This document shows, piece by piece, positions 46,040 through 54,698 of a stretch of DNA of 64,000 nt (position 1 is the stretch's first letter; each line of letters opens with the position of its first letter). The notes beneath the pieces are model-generated. The model did no database searches. It saw only the letters and a program-made list of their open reading frames with translations, and was not told the DNA's origin. The DNA lies in contig PAAG01000059.1 of NCBI GenBank assembly GCA_002698785.1, positions 186,001-250,000 of the forward strand. The letters run 5' to 3'. Position numbers and translations under genes: made by a program. Source of the stretch: Verrucomicrobiales bacterium (GTDB lineage Bacteria; Verrucomicrobiota; Verrucomicrobiia; Verrucomicrobiales; DEV007).

Positions 46040-47404
46040 TTAGATCCCTTCCACTTCCCAGCCTTCGCGATACTGGTCGTGAACCAGGCCATTGGCCGCT
46101 TCCGAGTTCTTGAATTTTCCTGCAGCGGCATCCCATTCGAGCGTTTCGCCAGGCACACGCATGGCAACGGTTCCCAGCAATACAGTTTCCGTCATGGGGC
46201 CTGCATAGTTGAAGTTTGTCCGTGGGTCCTCGCTGATCTCGCCACGTATCTTGGCCGCGAAGTTTCCGTGGTGGTGGTCGCTTGGCTCTGGTTCTATCGT
46301 CTCGTCAGAAAGTTTGCCATCCCGATAAATCGTGGGCATCCCTCCTCCGCCATGGGGGATCACAACCGCCCCATTCTCGCCAATCACAACAGAACCACTC
46401 CGAGGTACGTTGCTCACCTCTTCACCCTTCGCATCGATGGAGGTTCCAACGGCGGCCGCAACACTATCAGGGGCGGCTTGCGTGCCGTCGTACCATGTAA
46501 AGTCGAAATCACCATCGGTGAGATCGTTACCTTTCATTCGATGATGAACCTTCGCATTCAACGGCCAACTGTCGCCATCCACAGGAGCCGGCCCCAGAGA
46601 GGTAACTGTCAGGGTCTCGGGCTGGCCGAGCCCCATGAACCACGGGTGATAAATATGGCAACCCATGTCACCTAGAGTGCCCGTTCCGTAGCCGATTCGC
46701 TTCCTCCAGTTAGAGGGATGAAACTCCCGCGGAATGTATGAACGCATTTTTGCCACTCCGATCCACTGTTCCCAATTGAGTGTTTCCGGAGGTGCCTCCT
46801 CTGTATCAGGAAGAGGATCCATTGAGCCCCAAGATTTTGGGTTCAGGCTATGGACTTCTTTCACCTTCCCGATCACTCCTTCCTGTAGAAGTCGCACGCC
46901 GGTACGATTCCCGGAAGTAGACGACACCTGGATTCCCATCTGAGTAATGATGCCATTCGCAGCAGCATACTCTCGCAATACTCTTGCCTCGTGAAGCGTT
47001 CGCGTAAGCGGTTTCTCGCAATACACATGAAGCCCAAGTTGCATCGCACTCATCGCAATCGGGGCATGCTGGTGATCTGGCGTTCCAATAACAATGCAAT
47101 CGAGATCCTTTGCGTGCTTTTCAAGAAGTTCTCTCCAATCTTGATAAACAGGAACAGTTGGATGGAATTCCTGCATCTTGTTCGTGCGAGTCGAATCAAC
47201 CTCCGCCACAGCAACCAAAGTAGTGTTCGGCACTTGCAACATTTCCGTGAGGTCACTCCATGCACGTCCATTTGCTCCAAAGTTGGCAAAACGCAGGTCT
47301 TTGCTTGGTGCCGCACCTGACGCGGATGTCTGCCACCCTATCCACGGGGCAACTGCTGCGGATCCGGCGATGGTAGAAAGAAAGCGGCGACGTGAGGTTC
47401 TCAT
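46040..47404 (-). CDS. Gfo/Idh/MocA family oxidoreductase, Tat signal
   Basis: Likely start MRTSRRRFLSTIAGSAAVAPWIGW at 47404; 'DCIVIGTPDHQHAPIAMSAMQLGLHVYCEKPLTRTLHEARVL'. Confidence 0.94.
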   Translation of the reverse strand: MRTSRRRFLSTIAGSAAVAPWIGWQTSASGAAPSKDLRFANFGANGRAWSDLTEMLQVPNTTLVAVAEVDSTRTNKMQEFHPTVPVYQDWRELLEKHAKDLDCIVIGTPDHQHAPIAMSAMQLGLHVYCEKPLTRTLHEARVLREYAAANGIITQMGIQVSSTSGNRTGVRLLQEGVIGKVKEVHSLNPKSWGSMDPLPDTEEAPPETLNWEQWIGVAKMRSYIPREFHPSNWRKRIGYGTGTLGDMGCHIYHPWFMGLGQPETLTVTSLGPAPVDGDSWPLNAKVHHRMKGNDLTDGDFDFTWYDGTQAAPDSVAAAVGTSIDAKGEEVSNVPRSGSVVIGENGAVVIPHGGGGMPTIYRDGKLSDETIEPEPSDHHHGNFAAKIRGEISEDPRTNFNYAGPMTETVLLGTVAMRVPGETLEWDAAAGKFKNSEAANGLVHDQYREGWEVEGI

Positions 47405-47524
47405 GAGCAAAGGGTAAGGGCTCTGGGACGACCGGTCAGGCTCCGTGTTCACGGACTGGAGTCGAGCGCCGGTGAAGTTGCTAAAATGTCGTCCTAACTG
47501 CTGCGGGATATTCGTCGAAACGTA

Positions 47525-48019
47525 ATGAGACCGTCTTTCTTTTCTACGCTATTTGCATTGTCGCTCGCCATTGCTGGGCTTGTTTTTGCCAATTCCGCGA
47601 GTGCTGGAGCCACCTGCGTCGCGGAGACTACGGCCGGCAAAGTGGTGGAGTTGGAGATCACCACCCTTGGCACCATTGGTGGATTCGACAAAGCTGTTCT
47701 TACGATTAAGGACAAGAAAGGAAAAATCACTTTTACAAAAACTTACTCTAACGACGAAGTAGGTCAGTTTGCTGCAACCGTTCATGATGGCAAAGCTGTT
47801 GTCATTTTTTACGCAATCGGCCCTGAATCCGATGTGCGGCTCTCGTTCATTGGAACCGATCAAGACGAATATGATCACGAAGCACTGATGTCTATTCTTC
47901 GAAGTTCTGAGCGAAAGAAGGACAAAGGTAATTCGCTTTTCATAAGCGTTTATGAAACCGGAAAAGAAGAGAACCTGTCTTTCAAAGACATTCTGGTGAC
48001 ACTGGACAAAGATGTGTAG
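47525..48019 (+). CDS. Hypothetical secreted protein
   Basis: Signal peptide 'MRPSFFSTLFALSLAIAGLVFANSASA' and a coherent 137-aa mature region; no family recognised. Confidence 0.65.
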   Translation: MRPSFFSTLFALSLAIAGLVFANSASAGATCVAETTAGKVVELEITTLGTIGGFDKAVLTIKDKKGKITFTKTYSNDEVGQFAATVHDGKAVVIFYAIGPESDVRLSFIGTDQDEYDHEALMSILRSSERKKDKGNSLFISVYETGKEENLSFKDILVTLDKDV

Positions 48020-48054
48020 CCGGGCGAGCCACAACCTTTACGATGGAAGCAAAA

Positions 48055-48078
48055 ACGGCGCCCCGTTAGGGACGCCGT
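48055..48078 (-). terminator. Intrinsic terminator hairpin (bidirectional position, best for minus strand)
   Basis: ACGGCGcCCC-gtta-GGGaCGCCGT hairpin; on the minus strand it is followed by TTTTT; lies between convergent gene ends at 48019 and 48121. Confidence 0.75.
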
Positions 48079-48120
48079 CAGAGAAACCTTTTTCAGGTCA
48101 GTTCAGAGCAAAGTCTGAAT

Positions 48121-50025
48121 CTAGAACATTGTGCCAAGGCTATTCGAAATAGAGTTCTGCTGGCGACGGAAGCGCTTGATCTTGCGCTTTTTCTTCTTCG
48201 CATTGTCGATACGGCGAGCTTGACGAATCTTGCGCTGAATCGAGCTGAGTCGATTTTCCAGGGCAGCTTCCAATGCAGTCTTCTTGGTCAGGATAATGAG
48301 CTGCCCCCCCTCTTTGAGGTCACCATCGGTAATGCGGGAATCTGGATAGAAGTTGTCCTGGTCGTCGATACCGTGTGCCTGCACATCGAAGAGGAAAACA
48401 GAACCGGGAAGGCCGTCAAAGAGAGTCGAGACATCGACGATTCCGGAAGTTTCCCATTCACCAGCATCGGCAGCATCGTTGTCCACAGCATCCCCGATTG
48501 ACGATGGATCAAGAACAACACTGCGGTCGACCTGAAAGATAGGAGTCACAGATCCGGTGTTCGGGTCGAGGCGAACCATCTGAGCTTCGCACTCATTGAC
48601 TGCTCCAGGACCGAAAAGAGGCTCCGCAGTACCTGCAGTATCGTCCTCGGCTTTGTCTTCCTGAACGTAGATCATTCCGTCGTCTGCCCAGTCGAGGTTA
48701 TCAGGACTCCGAAGCGCACGTGCAGGGTCAGCGTCCCCGTCATAAATAATGCTAACGACGCACGGAAACTCAGTGGTTCCCGGAAGGGCAGCGGCGTCGA
48801 CTCCGTTGAAGTTGACACCAACCTTGTAGACAGTTCCGAATGTATCGGCGCCATCAAGAGTTGCAGGTATAATGTCGTAGGTATCTACACCCGTCGAAGC
48901 TAGAACTGCTTCAGCTCCGTTACGTGGGTTGGTTGCCACATCTTCAGGGCGAGAGAAGCCGAATGCTCCCAGGGCACGTGCGCGAATCCAGAGAGTTCCC
49001 TGTGTAGGGTTACCAAACTCGTCGAATCCGGTGTTTCCATCTTCAGAAGGAGCACCACCGGTTGTATCAAGCTCGACAAACTTACCTGCGAGGAAGCTTC
49101 CTGCTGCCAGGAACTCACTTGGAAGAACCTCACCGGTGTCGGAAACCCATACGAAGAGCTTACCACCGCGGAGACCGTTCCGAGCAGGAAAGTCAGCCAT
49201 AGGGGCCGTGTCTTTTGCGCCAACGTAGAGGAACAGAGGAGCTGCTTCATCGCCGTCCATGGCGCCGGGATTGAAGTCGAACGGGGAAGTGTCGTCTGCG
49301 AGAAGAATAGCAACAGTCTCAGTACTTCCTGTATCGAGAACAGTCACGTTCTCCCATGCGCCACGTCCAAGGTCTGGGAGCTGCCAAAATTCTCCGGTCG
49401 CAGGATCGAGTGCCCATTCAGCACCACCCACTCCGTTGAAGAATCCCCCGTCTTCCTCGCCTGTGAAAAAGATTCGATCAACAAGACCGCGATCTCCCCA
49501 TTCGAGAGGCTCGAAAAGTGAAGCAGAGCAGAAACGAGAAAAGCCAGAGAAATCATTTGCAAGAAATGAATCATCGCTGGCAACGGCACCGGTAGCATCG
49601 TAGATGGTGTGGTAAGCGAGGCCGCCCGCCTTGATTTTACAAGTCTTCTTGTCGATATCGAAAAAGGAAACTCTTGCCCCGGTAAGAGGGAAAGTTCCGC
49701 CCATACCGTCGGAAACGTTGTAGGAGTATCCGTCAAAGTTCAAGAGTTCGTGGTTGACGAAAACACGAACGGTCCATGGATTCACCTCGTAGGCACCCAT
49801 ACCATCCAAAACTCCGGGAGGTACGTATGAGGATTCGTTACCATTGATGTTGAAGCTGGTAAAGCTGGGAACAGCCTCGCCCACGGTGTGGAGAACCTTG
49901 CAATCGAAGCCGCCTCGCTTCATTTCGACCATCTTCGGAGTTTCCGCAGATGCCTGCTGCATGAGGCCGGCAGAAACTGCCATAGCCCCAAAGGTGAGAA
50001 GGGTATTTTTCATAACTGAAGTCAT
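48121..50025 (-). CDS. PhoX-like / DUF839 secreted protein
   Basis: 'GAYEVNPWTVRVFVNHELLNFDGY', 'FARF/FSRFCSASL', 'DRIFFTGEEDGGFFNGVGGAEWALDPATGEFWQLPDLGRGAWEN', 'PDNLDWADDGMIYVQED'. Confidence 0.8.
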   Translation of the reverse strand: MTSVMKNTLLTFGAMAVSAGLMQQASAETPKMVEMKRGGFDCKVLHTVGEAVPSFTSFNINGNESSYVPPGVLDGMGAYEVNPWTVRVFVNHELLNFDGYSYNVSDGMGGTFPLTGARVSFFDIDKKTCKIKAGGLAYHTIYDATGAVASDDSFLANDFSGFSRFCSASLFEPLEWGDRGLVDRIFFTGEEDGGFFNGVGGAEWALDPATGEFWQLPDLGRGAWENVTVLDTGSTETVAILLADDTSPFDFNPGAMDGDEAAPLFLYVGAKDTAPMADFPARNGLRGGKLFVWVSDTGEVLPSEFLAAGSFLAGKFVELDTTGGAPSEDGNTGFDEFGNPTQGTLWIRARALGAFGFSRPEDVATNPRNGAEAVLASTGVDTYDIIPATLDGADTFGTVYKVGVNFNGVDAAALPGTTEFPCVVSIIYDGDADPARALRSPDNLDWADDGMIYVQEDKAEDDTAGTAEPLFGPGAVNECEAQMVRLDPNTGSVTPIFQVDRSVVLDPSSIGDAVDNDAADAGEWETSGIVDVSTLFDGLPGSVFLFDVQAHGIDDQDNFYPDSRITDGDLKEGGQLIILTKKTALEAALENRLSSIQRKIRQARRIDNAKKKKRKIKRFRRQQNSISNSLGTMF

Positions 50026-50418
50026 AGATTTCTAGGAAGGTGCGGCAACGAGAGCATTTCCTTAACAATTAGCGCTTCCTTGCCGGCACGGTATCTACAC
50101 ACTTCAACCACCTGTAGCCACGCTTACTAGGTGACGAATTCTTTCCTGATCAGAGAGAAAAGTTTTCTTCACAATCCCAACCTTTATAAACCTTGTTTCT
50201 CTATCTATTTTTATTCACTTACCCGCAATCAGCGGACTGCACCAGCATAGTCATACCGGCTTTGCTTGAGCCCTCTTTATCTACACAATAATAAATTTGT
50301 TACAGCAGCGTAACTGAATACCCAAAACACACCCGACAAACCAATTCAGGCAAGAAAGGTAACGCTACCTATTCGCAACCGAGGCAAACAACGGAGAAAT
50401 GATTGTTCCTTGCTCCGT

Positions 50419-51831
50419 TCAGAGCGATCGCAGAAAACTCATCAACATGCGCCTTTCTTCTGCAGACATTGCCAGGAAGGCATCCCTCGACACTTTTCCC
50501 TCTCCTCCGTGCCATAAAATTGCTTCCTCGATCGTCCGAGCTCGCCCGTCATGAAGATAATTAGGCTCCTGGCTGACGTGACGAGATAACCCAATCCCCC
50601 AAAGTGGTGCTGTGCGCCACTCCCGACCAGTAGCCGAATATACCGGGCGATTGTCCGCCAGCCCCTCTCCCATATCATGCAGAAGGAGGTCTGTATAAGG
50701 ATGAACCTCCTGTCCGCTGAGTTCGGGAAAATTGGGATCTTCTCCAGTCACGAATGTTTCCACATGGCAAACACTGCACTTCGCTGCTTCAAAAAGTTCT
50801 TTCCCTCGCAGAACGGCCGGGTTGTCATGAGCCCGCTGAGCAGGCACAGATAAGGTTTTCGAGTAAAAAACGACGAAATCCAATATATCGTCGCTCACTT
50901 CGGGATCACCCCCGTGGGGCAGACCAGCCAGTTCTTTTTGCGCCTCAGATAGTTCGAAATCAGGAAAGACAGAAGATGTAATACCTATATCACCCAGAAA
51001 GGCTGACGCTACCTGTTGACGAACGGTAGGTTGCTCAGCTTTCCAGCCAAATCTTCCAGGTACAGCGGTTTCGCTCTCCACATCCCATACCATATTTAGC
51101 CTTCCGGATATCCCATCGCCATCCTTATCATCCGGGTCTGCCAGGGAGACAATCGCTTCCGTAGGTATAGTATCCAAAAGGCCGACACCAATCATCGGTT
51201 GCGCAACACGCGGAGAGAGAAGAATACGCCCCCCGATCTCGCCGTAGTAACTTTGGGATATTACCACTTTTGGTCTGCGGAGAGTATATCTGGATCCGTC
51301 TTCATACGCTCCTTCGATTTCGGACCATTCCAGGGAAACAACCGCTTCTGGCTTCGCACCTACGATGGAACGATTTTGAATCTGACCACCAAATACCGGG
51401 TGGGGAGTGATTCCCCCAGACTGTAACCGATCCTTTTCTGTTGTCCCGGCAGGATCTGGAACACTGGCCCGAATCAGCATCGAAGTCATTTGTTCATCGC
51501 TCTCGGGGGGATGTCCACGCCCATCTTTGATGTGACATGATTGACATGAGTTCGTATTGAAAAGCGGCCCCAGTCCGTCACGAGCTGCTGTCGAAGCCGG
51601 TGCCGTGACCCAAGCGCCTCGAAAGAAGGAATCCCCAACGAAGAAATTGTCTCTCCGAGACAAGGAAAGGTTTGCCGCCGGCAATGAAAATGCTCCGCGC
51701 ATGTTTGCCTGTGCTTTGGGAATTACCACAGAGGTAGCCCCACCACTCATTGGTGGAGCGGCGATCGTGTGAAACTGTGTAAGAACTGCAACTGTGCACA
51801 GAATTACCAAACGATATGTGAAATGGGACAT
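50419..51831 (-). CDS. Di-heme oxidoreductase (DUF1111-type) family protein
   Basis: 'GLGPLFNTNSCQSCHIKDGRGHPP', 'GKELFEAAKCSVCHVETF', 'HPYTDLLLHDMGEGLADNRP...EWRTAPLWGIGLSRHVSQEPNYLHDGRARTIEEAILWHGGE'. Confidence 0.93.
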   Translation of the reverse strand: MSHFTYRLVILCTVAVLTQFHTIAAPPMSGGATSVVIPKAQANMRGAFSLPAANLSLSRRDNFFVGDSFFRGAWVTAPASTAARDGLGPLFNTNSCQSCHIKDGRGHPPESDEQMTSMLIRASVPDPAGTTEKDRLQSGGITPHPVFGGQIQNRSIVGAKPEAVVSLEWSEIEGAYEDGSRYTLRRPKVVISQSYYGEIGGRILLSPRVAQPMIGVGLLDTIPTEAIVSLADPDDKDGDGISGRLNMVWDVESETAVPGRFGWKAEQPTVRQQVASAFLGDIGITSSVFPDFELSEAQKELAGLPHGGDPEVSDDILDFVVFYSKTLSVPAQRAHDNPAVLRGKELFEAAKCSVCHVETFVTGEDPNFPELSGQEVHPYTDLLLHDMGEGLADNRPVYSATGREWRTAPLWGIGLSRHVSQEPNYLHDGRARTIEEAILWHGGEGKVSRDAFLAMSAEERRMLMSFLRSL

Positions 51832-51861
51832 CGGATTATTCCTCTCGTTGAACTACCGTGT

Positions 51862-53100
51862 TTACTGCTTCGCTAATTCAGGCACCATCATGTGGACTTT
51901 CTCAATGAGTTCCGTCTGCGCCTTGAGCCGGGAAATCAATTCATTCAGGACAGCTCGTCCTTCCTCATTTCCCGACTGTATCATCCGGTCGAATGGCTCG
52001 ATTTTCTCTGCCCGATCAACCACACCCTGAGCAGCTTCCATGGTCTCGACAAACTTTTGGGTCAATTCAGCATCCAAATTTTGATCCAGCTTTGCCACTA
52101 GCTCGGAAAGCGAGGGTCCTTCGATCTTCTGACCGTTGTGCATGTGATGTTGACCGTGATAGAGAGACTGAACAGAGAGAGCGTTCTGATAGATAGCGAT
52201 GTGCGTGGTGTCACTAAAGCAAGATTGCTCTTCCTCCTGATCACTTGCCAGAAGCGCTACTTGAATGCGTTCGCCAGCGAGCTCTCCATTCGACAAGCTT
52301 CCCATGCCCATGACCATTCTGTCTAATTGTTGCTCCACTGGGAGATCGAAAAAGACTTTGGAATACAGAAAAGGCCGATCCGTCTTCCAATCTTGAATGG
52401 CAGTGGTGAGATCCTGAAGAAGGATTCCTGAAATCGCCATCAAATATTGGCGACGCCGGTCCATGTTTCCCCCGGTTCCATTTTCACCCAAGACATAATC
52501 CGTGTAAGGGCGCAAGCCAGCCTCTTTCGGGCTCTGATTCAGATCCTGTCCCCAAAGAAGAAATTCGATGGTGTGATATCCGGTTGCCACATTTGTTTCA
52601 TTATCAGTGAATCCGTGATACACCCCAGCCTTCGGGTCCATTTCGCTTCTCGCTTCAGCAATATATCCGTCATCAATGAAAAATTCTGAGGCAATTAGAT
52701 TGTATAGAGCATGAGGGTTTCCTCCCTCGTATGAATATGTAGGCGCAACGTAGTCAAGAAATCCTTCGTCGATTGGCCAGGCATTCACTTTCGTTTCCCA
52801 CGCATCCACGTTCGGGTTGCCGAATCGAAAAACTTCGGTGAGGGAGTAAACTTTGTGGGCGATTATCCACGCTTCTTTCGCCTGCTTGTGTGTTTCTTCA
52901 GACGGGTTCCTTACGAACTCCCGGATAGCGTCCATCAGAAGTCGAGCCGTATCGTAGGAATCCTGGTAGCGCGCCGAGGCGATCTCGACGTATTGCCTAG
53001 TCACCTTCTCCGCAAACGGAGTCTCTTCTGCTTTCGTCCCAGCCAGGCAAGCCAGACTGGCGAAAGCACAAATAAGCGCAGGACGAATGTGTTTCTCCAT
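51862..53100 (-). CDS. Imelysin family protein
   Basis: 'ARLLMDAIREFVRNPSEETHKQAKEAWIIAHKVYSLTEVFRFGNPNVDAWETKVNAWPIDEGFLDYV', 'TGYHTIEFLLWGQDLN' (GxHxxE); likely start MEKHIRPALICAFASLACLAGTKA at 53100. Confidence 0.92.
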   Translation of the reverse strand: MEKHIRPALICAFASLACLAGTKAEETPFAEKVTRQYVEIASARYQDSYDTARLLMDAIREFVRNPSEETHKQAKEAWIIAHKVYSLTEVFRFGNPNVDAWETKVNAWPIDEGFLDYVAPTYSYEGGNPHALYNLIASEFFIDDGYIAEARSEMDPKAGVYHGFTDNETNVATGYHTIEFLLWGQDLNQSPKEAGLRPYTDYVLGENGTGGNMDRRRQYLMAISGILLQDLTTAIQDWKTDRPFLYSKVFFDLPVEQQLDRMVMGMGSLSNGELAGERIQVALLASDQEEEQSCFSDTTHIAIYQNALSVQSLYHGQHHMHNGQKIEGPSLSELVAKLDQNLDAELTQKFVETMEAAQGVVDRAEKIEPFDRMIQSGNEEGRAVLNELISRLKAQTELIEKVHMMVPELAKQ

Positions 53101-53274
53101 GTAAATATAAGGGGGGGGGTGAAACGTCGTCGAAGGGAGGAACCTACGTTCCAGGTTCGACAAGGATGTGTCTCATAGCATCGAGAGAGAGCCGATGAAA
53201 CAGGAGGAATGTCACAACCTTTTCACCGCCGCGCGGCGCGACGATTTCGTCACTCATGCGACGATCGAGAGAGC

Positions 53275-54687
53275 CTACAAGAGGAGCTCTTTCACCACCT
53301 TGGCCTTCTCAACACCAGTCAACCGAAAGTCCAAGCCCTGAAACGGAAATGTGAAGGCTTCGTGATCGAGGCCCATCAGGTGCAACATTGTAGCGTGGAG
53401 GTCACGAACGTGTACGACGTCATCCACGGCGTTGTATCCGAGCTCGTCAGTTGCACCGTGACTTATTCCTCCTTTTACCCCCCCGCCGGCCATCCACATA
53501 GAAAAACCTTTGATGTGGTGATCTCGACCCGGACCACCCTTCCCTTGAAACATCGGGGTTCGCCCAAACTCACCACCCCAGATTACCAGCGTATCCTCTA
53601 ACAATCCCCTTTCTTTCAAATCGGTGAGAAGCGCCCACGTTGAGCGATCAGTCAGACCGCAGCAGATGTCCATGTATTTCTGCAGGTCTCCATGGTGATC
53701 CCAACCACGGTGATACAAGTGGATAAAGCGAACACCTCTCTCAGCCAAGCGACGCGCAAGGAGACAGTTTGAAGCATAGGACCCGTCGCCAGGCTTTGCC
53801 CCATATAGATCGAGAACACTCTGAGGTTCGTCGCTGATGTCCATCAATCCAGGAACACTGGTCTGCATGCGAAAGGCCATTTCATAAGCTGAAATGCGAG
53901 TGTCGATCTCCGGATTTTGAACGAGCCCGTTTCGCTTACGATCGAGTTGGCTGATTGTATTGACGAGCGCAGCCTGCTGGGCTGGGCTGACGCCTACCGG
54001 ATTCCGAACGTAATGGACCGGATCCCCGGCGGAATTAAATTCCACACCTTGGTATTTGCTTGGAAGAAAGCCTGCCGACCATTGCCGCGAAGCAATCGGC
54101 TGTGGGTTTCTCCCCCCGACACTTGTCAAAACAACAAACCCTGGCAGTTCTTCCGTTTCGGAACCTAGCCCGTAGTTCACCCAAGAACCCATCGATGGTC
54201 GACCGCTAATGACCGTCCCCGTATTCATGAACGTGTGAGCCGGGTCGTGATTGATCTGTTCAGTGACCATCGAACGGATCACCGCAATATCATCTGCAAG
54301 CTTCGCGGTGTGAGGAAGATAATCAGAAATCAACTGCCCACTTTGTCCATAGCGTCGAAACTTTGTCAGGTGCCCCTGCACTTTCAGTTCCTTTCCCTGG
54401 AGCTGCGCGATAGGCTGTCCTTTGGTAAAGGACTCAGGCATTGCCTGTCCATCGAGAGCATCCAGTTGCGGTTTGTAATCAAACGTCTCAAGGTGCGAGG
54501 GCCCTCCTGCCATACACAGAAAAATAACGCGCTTTGCTCTCGGACGATGATGAGGCACGAAGCTCGGCGCCCCCGAAGCAGCGCCAGCTGAACTACCTAA
54601 CAAAGACGTTAATGCAGCTGAACACAGTCCAAGTCCCGCCTGCCCCAGAAAAGTGCGGCGATTTTGATTTGTCGCAAAAAGATCCAT
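53275..54687 (-). CDS. DUF1501 domain protein
   Basis: 'RRTFLGQAGLGLCSAALTSLLG', 'AKRVIFLCMAGGPSHLETFDYKP', 'EFGRTPMFQGKGGPGRDHHIKGFSMWMAGGGVKGG'. Confidence 0.95.
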   Translation of the reverse strand: MDLFATNQNRRTFLGQAGLGLCSAALTSLLGSSAGAASGAPSFVPHHRPRAKRVIFLCMAGGPSHLETFDYKPQLDALDGQAMPESFTKGQPIAQLQGKELKVQGHLTKFRRYGQSGQLISDYLPHTAKLADDIAVIRSMVTEQINHDPAHTFMNTGTVISGRPSMGSWVNYGLGSETEELPGFVVLTSVGGRNPQPIASRQWSAGFLPSKYQGVEFNSAGDPVHYVRNPVGVSPAQQAALVNTISQLDRKRNGLVQNPEIDTRISAYEMAFRMQTSVPGLMDISDEPQSVLDLYGAKPGDGSYASNCLLARRLAERGVRFIHLYHRGWDHHGDLQKYMDICCGLTDRSTWALLTDLKERGLLEDTLVIWGGEFGRTPMFQGKGGPGRDHHIKGFSMWMAGGGVKGGISHGATDELGYNAVDDVVHVRDLHATMLHLMGLDHEAFTFPFQGLDFRLTGVEKAKVVKELLL

Positions 54688-54698
54688 CTCAGTCTGAG

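Noticed and set aside
50299-50314. GTTACagcagcGTAAC small inverted repeat in the ~390 bp AT-rich gap 50026-50418
   Set aside because: Only 5-bp arms; expected by chance. The gap contains no convincing tRNA or ncRNA fold that I could support.
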